The notes under the pieces were generated by a model that did not search any database, was not told the DNA's origin, and worked only from the letters and a program-made list of their open reading frames with translations. Shown in pieces: positions 8,394-17,110 of a DNA stretch of 64,000 bases (its first letter is position 1; every line of letters starts with the position of its first letter). A program made the position numbers and the translations under genes. Origin of the DNA: an uncultured Muribaculaceae bacterium (lineage in GTDB: Bacteria > Bacteroidota > Bacteroidia > Bacteroidales > Muribaculaceae); contig CAMWYR010000001.1 in NCBI GenBank assembly GCA_947178505.1, positions 1-64,000 on the forward strand, read 5' to 3'.

Positions 8394-11300
8394 TACTTAA
8401 TAATAACTTTAGAACTGAAATTGGAATCAGATTTCAGAATGTAGATACCTTGATGGCCTCCAAAATCAAAGACGTATCGTTCGGCATCGACTCTGAAAGA
8501 ATTAACCATACGTCCGGCAACATCATAAACAGTAAACGATTTACCATTAAAACCGTTTATATAAATTCGCTGACCATCGCAAGTTATTGATTTTGATTCA
8601 GACGTTACATCGTTGATGCCGGTAGAAACATCGCTTACTTTTACTTCCACTGTCTTGCTTATCATTCTTCCATTGGATTCTGCAGCAAGGGTAAAGAAGT
8701 GACTACCTATTGAATGAGGAATTACTTTCAGTTGTTTTCCTGTTAAAGAAACCTCTGCGGATGGCTCATCATTATTGTCATCCAACATTATAGGGGTGTC
8801 GAGAAGTGAAATCTTGATATTATTGTCAATGTTATCACGGTCTGAGATAATTTCAGACAAATCAAGGACCTTTTCTCCGTCGGTAGTATTGACTGCAATT
8901 TCCTCCAGGTCAATTACGACATCATACTTATCCGGGAAGATAGCAAACGACTGGAACCAGTAATATGGTCTGAGGGCTATTGTTCGAACAATCTCAGCGG
9001 TTTCAGGATTTACAAAATGAGTCCAGTTATAACGATAGTGACCGGATGCGGAATCTTCAGTTGTCATAACAATAAGTTCCCCTGAACGGTCGTCATAACG
9101 TAATGTGCCGTAAGTTTTTTGTTTAACGCGAGAGTTAGAACCGGTAAGATTAGCAGCTTCCATATCAAATACCAGTTTAATTTCGCTTGCCGGTGTGCCA
9201 ACCTCCCATTGGTAATACTTATCCTTAGCTGAGCCACCGGCAATACCACCTCCGGCAGAGAACCAGATGCAGTTTGTAGTGTGGCTTCCAACAAATGGCG
9301 TATTTCGCCAAGCACCCCATGAACAGGTTGGATACGCCATTCCATCAGGTAATGTAATACTTAAATCGTCGTTAATTTCAAGGGTTTCAGGATTAATGCA
9401 AGTAAATACACCCCGACCACTTTCAGTTGACGCAATCCATATATTTCCATCGGCAGTCTGAGTTATACCTTGAACTGTTGTAAAAGGATAATTCTTTACA
9501 ACTTGATCGGTTTCCGTATTAATGGCAAATGCGCCGGTAGCTTGCTTGATGCCGAATACATATTTACCGGCATGAACCATATCTCCAATCTGACCGGAAT
9601 ACAAATCAGCTCCGGCAGAACCGGATTCATCAAAAGCAGTAATTTTCCCAATGACCTTAATCTCGTCAATATTTACAATATAGATACCATTAGAAGTGCC
9701 AACATAAACTTTATCGGGTGTTGCACCAACAACGGCACGTCCATCAGCACTCTTTGTTTCATCTCCAAACATAAGGTCATCTATTGAACCTTGCCGTTTA
9801 AGTGTTTTAGCGTCAGCGATAACAACTCTACCACCTCCGGGCAGCGGGTCTCCGGCATCGACAGCCTGTTTTGAAACCGCAATAAGTTTATCAGCCCATA
9901 TTGTAGCATATTGAGAAGTACAGCCAAATGACATACCGGGATTTTCACGTTCATAAACCTGATACATCATTTCACCTTCGGGGGTAATGTAGTTCATACC
10001 ACCGTTTGTGTGTCCAAACCATTCTTCATTAAGAACAAATGTACCATCGATATATCCATTTTCAAGCGGGGTCCTGTCTTGTTCTTCAACTTTTACGGTA
10101 TAGGTTTTAGTGATATTGCTGCCGTCTGTTGATGTAAGTTTGAGAGTACATTCACCAGCACGGTGTCCGCTAAGTTCATAGAACTGAATGCGAGTATTGT
10201 ATTCGTCCCAGTAATTCACTTTGTACATCGAAGCAATCATCTCATCTTTTGATGAACCTGCACCTTCCAGTGTTACATTGAAATCGGGTATATCCGCATC
10301 CGCAGGAATCGGGTCGGCAATTACCCCAATCATCTGTTTGGGGTTGAGAAAAATCACATCGCCTTCAACACCTTTAATTGCAAAATCAGTTACCGGATGA
10401 CGAAGTGTTGAAACAATATCAAACGAGGCATTTACTTCCGGATTCCAAGTGGAAGACACTGTAATCGTAGCACTACCGGGAGTTTTGGTTGTCTTTATTG
10501 CAGTTGCGTTTGCTGTTGCAATCTTACTGTCGCTTGTTGAGTAAGTAAGTGCCGTGTATGTTGCATTATCAGGATAGATTGTTATGAGATTCTCAATCGT
10601 GGTATTGAGAGGTGCATCAATAGATGATTCAGAGAATTCAATTCGTTCAATAGGAATTTCAGGTGGCAGCAATGTGAAGTGACATACATTACTATAAGAA
10701 TATGAAGCACCCTTTCCGGTACGTACCCTAACATGGATATAAAGTTCCCCGGCTTTATTGCCTTTATATGTCAGCTGACCGAAGTTTGAGGCACCTGTAC
10801 CTATGCTTGAAACGATGTCATTAGAAGTGGATGAAGTTTCCTGTAAATTATCCGTGCGTCTATACCACGAATAATTGATAGCATCATAAACTTCATCCCT
10901 TTGGACAAATACCGGAATATAATTTTTATTGTCAGAAAGTGAATATGTGAGTTTATCGGGAATAACAGCACAAGTCTCATGAACTGCAGGGAGATATAGC
11001 AGATAGTCGGGGATTTGATTGTCGGCACATGATAACATTAGGCAGTCTTCAAATTCGGTCAGATGCCAATCGCCACTGGTACACGTGTCGTCACCCGAAT
11101 TGTTAAAAATACCGTCTCCGTCTGCGTCTATGCTGAGCGTATTCCCTTCAAGGGAGAAAGCTCTGTCGCTCTCGAGAATACTTAGTACCTCTGATGCGGT
11201 GGGTATCTCTGAGTTGAAGCATAGACTCAGCACAACATTGTCAATCTTATCGGGGTTGCCAAAGCGCACGATGAGCGGAAGTCTTGCATTGCCTGTGCCG

Positions 11301-12163
11301 ACAGTGCGCGTGCACTTGGAAGCATCGATTTTTTGTGTTAATAGACGACCGGGCATATAGATAATATCTCCATCTTCGCACGGTGCGACACCTTCACCCA
11401 TGCCTCCTACCATCGCACTCTCAAATTGTGTAAAGCTCCATCCATCAACAGCACCATCAACGAGTGTGCGACCGGTAAATCCGCTTCCGGAATACATCCA
11501 GTCTTGTGAAGGGGAATTGGCGCACCAATAACTCCAATATCCTTCATACCAAGCCGAGAGCCATTTCGGTTCGTAGGGTGTTATTCCACCGCGATTTTCG
11601 GTGTCGGTATCGATATCCCAGCAGTCGTAGTCGTATGCAGGATAGCCATATTTCCCATAATCAAAGGGATGCTGAATGTAATGAGAACCTGCTATTGCTT
11701 GTTCTATGGCTTGTTGTGCCAATGCGGGAGCGTTATCACCCGGTGCCTCTGTCTGACCCATGAAAGAGTTGACATTGTAGTAGTCAAAGTTGATGAACTC
11801 AAAGTCCTTAGCCTTTTCAAAATTGAAAAAGACGTGGTTGAGTACATCTTGATTCAGACTGTAGCCGACACCACAAAGAGTGCTTCCCATACTTCCTGTG
11901 TATTGAGTCAGCATTGACAGACGAGATGAATTGGCACATATTGCCTTCATCATAGTTTCACCGGTTGGAGTTTCTCCGTTCTCCCAGCGATAGCCCCATA
12001 CGTAAGAGTCAGAGCCGTAGGTGTCGCCGTTGTACTGGATAACAAGAGCGGCACGATTGGGACCTGTTCCGGTCCAGTTCCGGATTTTGTCGAAGTCTAT
12101 CGGGTGAGCCATCGCTGTCATGACCGATAAACCGATTGCTAATGAGAGTAGTTTCGTTCTCAT
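8393..12163 (-). CDS. Large multidomain secreted protein with propeller, Ig-like domains and T9SS-like tail (1256 aa)
   Basis: After a signal peptide (about 1-19) comes an N-terminal domain of about 270 residues starting DFDKIRNWTGTGPNRAALV, tryptophan- and glycine-rich, of a kind I have seen only in secreted bacterial proteins. Ig-like segments follow: one near 400-500, a Big_2-type domain near 530-620 (IYPDNATYTALTYSTSDSKI) and another near 620-700. A DUF5074/YncE-type propeller occupies about 704-1078 and matches the next gene's protein. A further beta domain leads to a C-terminal sorting-like tail (FTVYDVAGRMV ... GIYILKSDS) at about 1185-1256. It starts 31 bases after the lipoprotein stop. 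A surface role in cobalamin uptake is inference from the operon. Confidence 0.8.
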   Translation of the reverse strand: MRTKLLSLAIGLSVMTAMAHPIDFDKIRNWTGTGPNRAALVIQYNGDTYGSDSYVWGYRWENGETPTGETMMKAICANSSRLSMLTQYTGSMGSTLCGVGYSLNQDVLNHVFFNFEKAKDFEFINFDYYNVNSFMGQTEAPGDNAPALAQQAIEQAIAGSHYIQHPFDYGKYGYPAYDYDCWDIDTDTENRGGITPYEPKWLSAWYEGYWSYWCANSPSQDWMYSGSGFTGRTLVDGAVDGWSFTQFESAMVGGMGEGVAPCEDGDIIYMPGRLLTQKIDASKCTRTVGTGNARLPLIVRFGNPDKIDNVVLSLCFNSEIPTASEVLSILESDRAFSLEGNTLSIDADGDGIFNNSGDDTCTSGDWHLTEFEDCLMLSCADNQIPDYLLYLPAVHETCAVIPDKLTYSLSDNKNYIPVFVQRDEVYDAINYSWYRRTDNLQETSSTSNDIVSSIGTGASNFGQLTYKGNKAGELYIHVRVRTGKGASYSYSNVCHFTLLPPEIPIERIEFSESSIDAPLNTTIENLITIYPDNATYTALTYSTSDSKIATANATAIKTTKTPGSATITVSSTWNPEVNASFDIVSTLRHPVTDFAIKGVEGDVIFLNPKQMIGVIADPIPADADIPDFNVTLEGAGSSKDEMIASMYKVNYWDEYNTRIQFYELSGHRAGECTLKLTSTDGSNITKTYTVKVEEQDRTPLENGYIDGTFVLNEEWFGHTNGGMNYITPEGEMMYQVYERENPGMSFGCTSQYATIWADKLIAVSKQAVDAGDPLPGGGRVVIADAKTLKRQGSIDDLMFGDETKSADGRAVVGATPDKVYVGTSNGIYIVNIDEIKVIGKITAFDESGSAGADLYSGQIGDMVHAGKYVFGIKQATGAFAINTETDQVVKNYPFTTVQGITQTADGNIWIASTESGRGVFTCINPETLEINDDLSITLPDGMAYPTCSWGAWRNTPFVGSHTTNCIWFSAGGGIAGGSAKDKYYQWEVGTPASEIKLVFDMEAANLTGSNSRVKQKTYGTLRYDDRSGELIVMTTEDSASGHYRYNWTHFVNPETAEIVRTIALRPYYWFQSFAIFPDKYDVVIDLEEIAVNTTDGEKVLDLSEIISDRDNIDNNIKISLLDTPIMLDDNNDEPSAEVSLTGKQLKVIPHSIGSHFFTLAAESNGRMISKTVEVKVSDVSTGINDVTSESKSITCDGQRIYINGFNGKSFTVYDVAGRMVNSFRVDAERYVFDFGGHQGIYILKSDSNFSSKVIIK

Positions 12164-12194
12164 GATTGATTTATTTATTAATTAAAGAAATATG

Positions 12195-13388
12195 TCAAGG
12201 ATTAGGGATGGATGGGAGTGATATATGTAGATCTTGTGCGCGACTTAGTTCAGTTGATGTTTCTCCGAGCCAACCGCAGTATTGGTTTACTCCGGTATAG
12301 ACACGAATAAAATCAACTCCCGGAAGATTGACACGGTTTCCTTTGGCATCAACAGCCCAAGAAATATCAAAGGAATTAAGTTCTGAATATTCATTTGGGT
12401 GGTTATCCACATATCCCCAAGGGTAACTATATAAGACATAATAGGCGCCATATCCACTTATATCTTCACCATTGTTTGCAAGAAGTGATCCATAAAATCT
12501 GAGTTCCGATGCGTCAACCCATTTAGGGAAATAGTCTTGATTGTGGAATACGTTCTTTGCCATATATCCCTCAATTCCATTATTATCAACCCAGCGGATA
12601 TAATAGACATCGTCGAGACTGTTATCTTCGTCCTCAACAATTTGTCTGTTTGGATCGGGGCGGTAGTAAGTTAATGAATAATCGTGTTTTGTCATAGGAG
12701 AGTAATATTCACTACCTGCAATTTCATACCACTCATCGTCCGGAATGCCATTACAGTTAGTGTCATAACTAACCATAACTATACCCGGCTCAGATGAGCC
12801 ACCTTTTTTTTCAGGTTGAAGTAGTTCATAAAAACAGTTGCCCCATATTCTGAAATCTTTTTCTCCGGGGATATTTATGACAGTATGGTCAAACCCAAAT
12901 GTCACATACCCACCAAATCCACCTAATGAAATCATAATATCATTAGTACCTGAAATTGATTCTTCTGCTTTTTGAAGGATTGACTCATAGGTGTCGCCCT
13001 CCTCATATCGAGGCATTTCATTAATAAATTGACCCGGAGCCGGACAATATTCATATACTTTGCATATATATGGGCTATATTCTATTTCTTCGTGAATGAC
13101 ATGGATAGCGAAAGAAAAATCATATGGAGTTTCCGAATCCAGAATCTTTAACTCCAAATTATATGTCCCTTCTTCTGACGCAAGAAATATATAATCCTTT
13201 GAATTACTCACCAATGCCCCGTTTATATACCATTCGTAACTTTGGCCGGTCAATGCGGGACGCAAATCGAGCTTCTGCATACGCGGTATATAATAAACAT
13301 CATCTATTCCAAGATTAACCATCGGAATATCGCTGCTACAAGCAGAAAGTATAAAGCAAGTTATGAAAGCTATTAATAAATTCTTCAT
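12195..13388 (-). CDS. Surface lipoprotein of the cobalamin operon (397 aa)
   Basis: The frame extends to 13439, but the ATG at 13388 begins a lipoprotein signal with lipobox ILSAC (cysteine 17) and overlaps the btuG stop as ATGA, so I start there. An Ig/PKD-like domain follows (about 25-110; YEWYINGALVSNSKDYIF), then a larger beta-rich domain with GGFGGYVTFGFDH and the calcium-loop-like DTNCNGIPDDEWYEIAGSEY. Proteins of this architecture are annotated as Bacteroidota cell surface proteins and recur near B12 transport genes. It could be an accessory surface cobalamin-binding lipoprotein of the sort reported for Bacteroides (BtuG/BtuH types), but I cannot assign it to a named family. Confidence 0.8.
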   Translation of the reverse strand: MKNLLIAFITCFILSACSSDIPMVNLGIDDVYYIPRMQKLDLRPALTGQSYEWYINGALVSNSKDYIFLASEEGTYNLELKILDSETPYDFSFAIHVIHEEIEYSPYICKVYEYCPAPGQFINEMPRYEEGDTYESILQKAEESISGTNDIMISLGGFGGYVTFGFDHTVINIPGEKDFRIWGNCFYELLQPEKKGGSSEPGIVMVSYDTNCNGIPDDEWYEIAGSEYYSPMTKHDYSLTYYRPDPNRQIVEDEDNSLDDVYYIRWVDNNGIEGYMAKNVFHNQDYFPKWVDASELRFYGSLLANNGEDISGYGAYYVLYSYPWGYVDNHPNEYSELNSFDISWAVDAKGNRVNLPGVDFIRVYTGVNQYCGWLGETSTELSRAQDLHISLPSIPNP

Positions 13389-14536
13389 TTTGATAAAAAT
13401 GTTATATGCGCCGGAATATCCCCGGTCCTGACACTCCATTTTTTATATCCTTCAGGAGAAAAGCAATACAGCGTTCCGGATGAAACATAATTTTTGGCAT
13501 CCGTTACGAATATGTCTCCGGTTTCGGGATGAACAGCAATGCCGTAAGGTATGGATATTTCTTTTTCAGTACCATCTTTAATGAAGCTGTCAGATACAAT
13601 CTGCTTTGTTCTTATGTCAATGACTCCATATGTGATAGTATTTGAGGCACTATAATTGTTCCACTCGGTGGCATAATAATACATATAGTCTCCATATATA
13701 GCCATATTGGAGCAAGCCACAGGAATAGTGTCCGTCACTACCATTTGATTAAATCCGGGTTTCTTTTGCATCACATACAAACGTGAGGGTCTTGTTTGGT
13801 AATCACCTCTCGAAGTAATCCATAATTTATTATAGCGGTCTTTTTTAAGACGATGGAGGTTTATGCCGACAGGTATCTGCTGAACTTGCTTGAAGTCGAC
13901 CATTTGGATTACAGATACTGTATTGTCGTAGTTAGGCGCACGATAGCCACCTGAATTTGCTACATACATATAGTCATCAACAACCTCCATTTCTTCGGGC
14001 TGATATCCGACAGATACTTTTCTTGTAATTCCTAAAGAGAGTGTATCAACCTCATAGACTGCTCCTTTGGGAGCATTCGGGTCAATCAAAACCGGACCGA
14101 CGTAAGAACTTACGTATGCCTTACCTCGATGAAATCTGATATATCTGCAATTAGGTATGTCAATTTGTCCAAGTCTAACTCCGGAGTGAGCATCAAGAAC
14201 TTCAACTTTATGAGAGCAATTGACAACGATATACAGTTTGCTCCCATATATTCCAATATCGTTGCCGACATCTCCAAGTTCTTTAATAACATTAGGGTTG
14301 CGTTCAGCATAAAAATTGCGGGAGTATAATCCGGTATGATAGTCATAAAAATCTAATGTACATTTATTAGACCCCATGTTTCCTTCATTTACCAAATAAA
14401 AGCCGCGTATTGAGGTTTCTTTATTTTCATCGCCAATAATTTCATACTCCGAGGGCACCACAAGTTCGTCCTCACGACAACTTGTGGCGACCATCAGGAG
14501 TGGCAGAAAATATAAGAAAATTTGTTTTGTTGTCAT
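13385..14536 (-). CDS. btuG: BtuG-like surface B12-binding beta-propeller lipoprotein
   Basis: A 383-residue lipoprotein (lipobox MVATSC, cysteine 20) whose whole mature part is a YncE-like propeller, with repeated blade motifs such as GSKLYIVVNCSHKVEVLDAHSG, split here as GSKLYIVVN and VEVLDAHSG, then YMYVANSGG and LWITSRGDY. In Bacteroides, BtuG binds cobalamin very tightly at the cell surface and sits on BtuB. Here the gene follows btuB directly with a 4-base ATGA overlap, downstream of a cobalamin riboswitch, which is the same arrangement. Length and lipobox fit the family. The identification combines fold pattern and context; binding residues cannot be checked from sequence alone. Confidence 0.85.
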   Translation of the reverse strand: MTTKQIFLYFLPLLMVATSCREDELVVPSEYEIIGDENKETSIRGFYLVNEGNMGSNKCTLDFYDYHTGLYSRNFYAERNPNVIKELGDVGNDIGIYGSKLYIVVNCSHKVEVLDAHSGVRLGQIDIPNCRYIRFHRGKAYVSSYVGPVLIDPNAPKGAVYEVDTLSLGITRKVSVGYQPEEMEVVDDYMYVANSGGYRAPNYDNTVSVIQMVDFKQVQQIPVGINLHRLKKDRYNKLWITSRGDYQTRPSRLYVMQKKPGFNQMVVTDTIPVACSNMAIYGDYMYYYATEWNNYSASNTITYGVIDIRTKQIVSDSFIKDGTEKEISIPYGIAVHPETGDIFVTDAKNYVSSGTLYCFSPEGYKKWSVRTGDIPAHITFLSK

Positions 14537-16521
14537 ATTTCTACAGTAAGAGTAAATCTGTAATTACGTTTTGGCATCGGGTAGTTGAGAATTACATCAT
14601 AATCTTGACTAAGAAGATTGTTAATTTCAATCAGTCCACGAAGGCTAACACATCCCAACTTAAAATCCTTACTCAAGGAAACATCCGAAGTGTACCATGG
14701 TTGGGTATAGTTATACCTGATATTCTCTTGTTGATTGTATCGTTCTCCAACATATATCCAAGAGTAATTAAGACCCCAACCTTTCCACTGAGCATTTACA
14801 ACTGCTGCTCCGGAATGGCGAGGTATATACGGAATCTGATCTCCGTAATAATTATCGGACGGATTAGTTATATCTATTGCCCGTTGAAAAGTATATTGTG
14901 CGCGGACTGTAAGATATAAATCACGATATGGATTTAGTGTCAAAAGTCCGGTAACATCAATCCCTCGAATATCAACAAGACCAAGATTAAGCATGGTCCA
15001 TCTGAATTGCTGACCTTTTGGATATGCCACAATCTTATCTTTCACTCTATTGTAATATATATCAGCACTAATTCGAACGGCTGATATAAGGGAAGTAGAG
15101 TTATGATCATATAAAAAACCAAGATTATATTGTGTAACTCTTTCAGGTGAAAGTTGAGAATTGCCCATATCTGCGTAATACAAATCATTAAATGTAGGCA
15201 TTCTGAACGATTGCTTATAAAATATCCTAATAGAAAAGTCTTTGTTTCGTAGAGGGTAGCCATTCATGAATATGGCAGGAGAGAATACATGTTTATCAGC
15301 CGGTGCCTTTTGTCCTCTAATTTTATCATGAATGAATGTGCCAAGAGCACTTGCTTGAATTTTAATACGATTAAAGTTCAACGCAGTAGCCGCTGATAAA
15401 TATTGTGATATTCTGTCAGGTTTCACAAATCCATATACATCCGCATCAAGAGTGTTCCACATAAAATCATAGCTTGCTGATGCACTCCAAAAATTTGTTA
15501 TTTCATACTCATTTGCAGAGGAAAAATAAATCTCCTTTTGCTTATAGAGATTGTCTATTTTTATCTGCTTGTCATCGTTGTTTACGTAGTGAGTGCGATA
15601 AAAAGCGTATTTGATATTATTTAAGGTTGTGAATTTTCCGAAATATCCGGTATAGCGACCTTGTGCAAATGAGTTGGTATCCCATATACGTTCCCCCCTT
15701 CGCCATACATTATTAACAATTGCTCCGGGGACCCCTCGCTCTGAATTATAATTATAAACTTTGAAATTCCAAGAACCTGAGTTTAGGTTGCCATGAGTAT
15801 TCCACTCAATTCGAGTGGCATTTATATCTCCGTTCTGTCTAACCGCTGTAGTATCATAGGCAAGTTCTCCGGCGGGATTAACTCTACGATAACGGAATTT
15901 ATACTTACCACTTGAATTAATCCACTCTGTACTTAAAGACGTAGAAATTCTCTCACTAAGTTTCAGCTCAATCATAACAGAAGGGTTTAATAAATCAAAG
16001 GAGCCGGTACGAACTGTGGCTCTTGCATGGTAATTTTCCCTATCATAGAACACCGGAGTCCGAGTCCTCATATATATGGTGCCGGCGGATCCAAAATCTT
16101 TAGCAGGTTGCAATATTTCGCTTTTTTGACCATTGTAGAGTGATAAAGCTTCAATATTATCAAGAGAAAACTGACCTAAATCTATTTGACCGTTCTGTGC
16201 ATTACCGAGTTCCACTCCATCATAAACAACACCCGTATGGTTTGTACCCATAGACCGAATATTGACAGTTTTGATTCCGCCAACGCCACCATAATCTTTT
16301 ACTTGAACACCAGAAAAATAACGCAAAGCATCCGCGACACTGTTGCTGTTTAATCGATGTAGTTCTTCACCCGACAGTGTTTGTGCCGGTATAATATCTT
16401 CATTAGGTTTTCGCGCAATTACCTCTACTTCCTTTAATTGATGAGAAAGGGAGTCGAGCGGAGTGTCTGCAAATACATCAATACTGATGCAAAGTAACAC
16501 TAATGAATAGATATATTTCAT
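14533..16521 (-). CDS. btuB: TonB-dependent cobalamin receptor
   Basis: A 662-residue TonB-dependent outer-membrane receptor: signal peptide (about 1-19), a TonB-box-like stretch KEVEVIAR, a plug domain (LSGEELHRLNSNSVADALRY, then NIRSMGTNHTGVVYDGVELG) and a C-terminal 22-strand-type barrel ending in the aromatic/hydrophobic terminus YRFTLTVEI. It lacks the N-terminal carboxypeptidase-regulatory extension of SusC proteins, and its length matches BtuB. It is the first large gene after a cobalamin riboswitch and intrinsic terminator, so expression should fall when cobalamin is plentiful. It would import B12 delivered by the BtuG-like partner encoded next. Confidence 0.92.
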   Translation of the reverse strand: MKYIYSLVLLCISIDVFADTPLDSLSHQLKEVEVIARKPNEDIIPAQTLSGEELHRLNSNSVADALRYFSGVQVKDYGGVGGIKTVNIRSMGTNHTGVVYDGVELGNAQNGQIDLGQFSLDNIEALSLYNGQKSEILQPAKDFGSAGTIYMRTRTPVFYDRENYHARATVRTGSFDLLNPSVMIELKLSERISTSLSTEWINSSGKYKFRYRRVNPAGELAYDTTAVRQNGDINATRIEWNTHGNLNSGSWNFKVYNYNSERGVPGAIVNNVWRRGERIWDTNSFAQGRYTGYFGKFTTLNNIKYAFYRTHYVNNDDKQIKIDNLYKQKEIYFSSANEYEITNFWSASASYDFMWNTLDADVYGFVKPDRISQYLSAATALNFNRIKIQASALGTFIHDKIRGQKAPADKHVFSPAIFMNGYPLRNKDFSIRIFYKQSFRMPTFNDLYYADMGNSQLSPERVTQYNLGFLYDHNSTSLISAVRISADIYYNRVKDKIVAYPKGQQFRWTMLNLGLVDIRGIDVTGLLTLNPYRDLYLTVRAQYTFQRAIDITNPSDNYYGDQIPYIPRHSGAAVVNAQWKGWGLNYSWIYVGERYNQQENIRYNYTQPWYTSDVSLSKDFKLGCVSLRGLIEINNLLSQDYDVILNYPMPKRNYRFTLTVEI

Positions 16522-16550
16522 TATTCAAGTTAGAAGGTTAATACTCAGAA

Positions 16551-16594
16551 AATAAAAATCCCGTCTGTGTACTAACATAATGTACGCAGACGGG
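16551..16594 (-). terminator. Intrinsic terminator between riboswitch and btuB
   Basis: On the minus strand a stem of 13 pairs (12 matched; arms 16582-16594 and 16560-16572, gtacgcagacggg on plus) with a 9-base loop is followed by a U-rich run (plus aataaaaat at 16551-16559). It ends 30 bases before the btuB ATG. Placed after the aptamer and before the first large gene, it is the natural candidate for the riboswitch expression platform. I did not find a clear antiterminator pairing by eye. Confidence 0.75.
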
Positions 16595-16621
16595 AAATAT
16601 GTATTAACCTCTTAACGAGTG

Positions 16622-16687
16622 TCAAATGACTTCAAGCCTCCAATATTTGGCTTTATAAGCTGCCCATAATCCCGCAGGCACATTCAT
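16622..16687 (-). CDS. Possible 21-aa leader ORF after the cobalamin riboswitch
   Basis: An ATG lies 10 bases after the end of the aptamer, and the frame runs 21 sense codons to a TGA that is 28 bases before the terminator stem. The peptide reads MNVPAGLWAAYKAKYWRLEV plus a final isoleucine: it is rich in tryptophan, tyrosine and lysine and has no rare-looking filler. Its position between aptamer and terminator is that of an attenuation leader peptide, or of a tiny stand-alone protein. No purine-rich ribosome site is visible, but Bacteroidota often lack one. An ORF this short can be chance, so confidence is limited. Confidence 0.4.
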   Translation of the reverse strand: MNVPAGLWAAYKAKYWRLEVI

Positions 16688-16696
16688 GTTTACGGC

Positions 16697-16872
16697 AAAG
16701 GCAGGTCTTCTGACTTATCCCAATCTATTACGCCTTCTCAAGACTAAACAGGCTCAATGACTTAGTGCAATAGACTTTGGTATAGGATTCACAGCAGCGG
16801 GTACTGTCCCGGATTCTCACCGGATTCCCTTTTAAATCTCCTGAATATTGGGCACTTCTCACAAATGCCTTT
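16697..16872 (-). promoter_or_regulatory. Cobalamin (B12) riboswitch
   Basis: The minus strand carries the conserved features of the cobalamin aptamer. The core ccggtgagaatccgggacag-tacccgctgctgtgaatcc maps to about 16790-16834. The B12 box aagtcagaagacctgcc is at 16700-16716. A closing P1 helix forms between aaaggca (16866-16872) and tgccttt (16697-16703). It is oriented toward btuB, about 180 bases upstream of its ATG, and is followed by an intrinsic terminator. Binding of adenosyl- or other cobalamin is expected to turn the whole uptake operon off. Confidence 0.93.
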
Positions 16873-16917
16873 ATTCAATTTCTCACTCTTGAGAAAAAGG
16901 AGATACCATTGCGACAG

Positions 16918-16925
16918 CAAAGATA
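16918..16925 (-). promoter_or_regulatory. Putative -7 element of the cobalamin operon
   Basis: The minus-strand octamer TATCTTTG matches the Bacteroidota -7 consensus TAnnTTTG and lies 46 bases upstream of the riboswitch P1 helix. A good TTG -33 element at 19-21 bases is missing, so the promoter is either weak or aided by another factor. Confidence 0.5.
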
Positions 16926-17110
16926 CAAATAAATTTTCACATATCGGCCTCTTTTCAAGAAAGTTTTTCAGTCTGAGTGCGATAACTTCTTCAACTTCTT
17001 CATATATATTTAGTTTTCCCTTAGGCTCCAGCCACTAAAACTTGAGGGAGTATAAAACCAAAAGTCTCTAATATCAGTTATATAGAAAAAAACACTGACT
17101 ATATCTTGAC

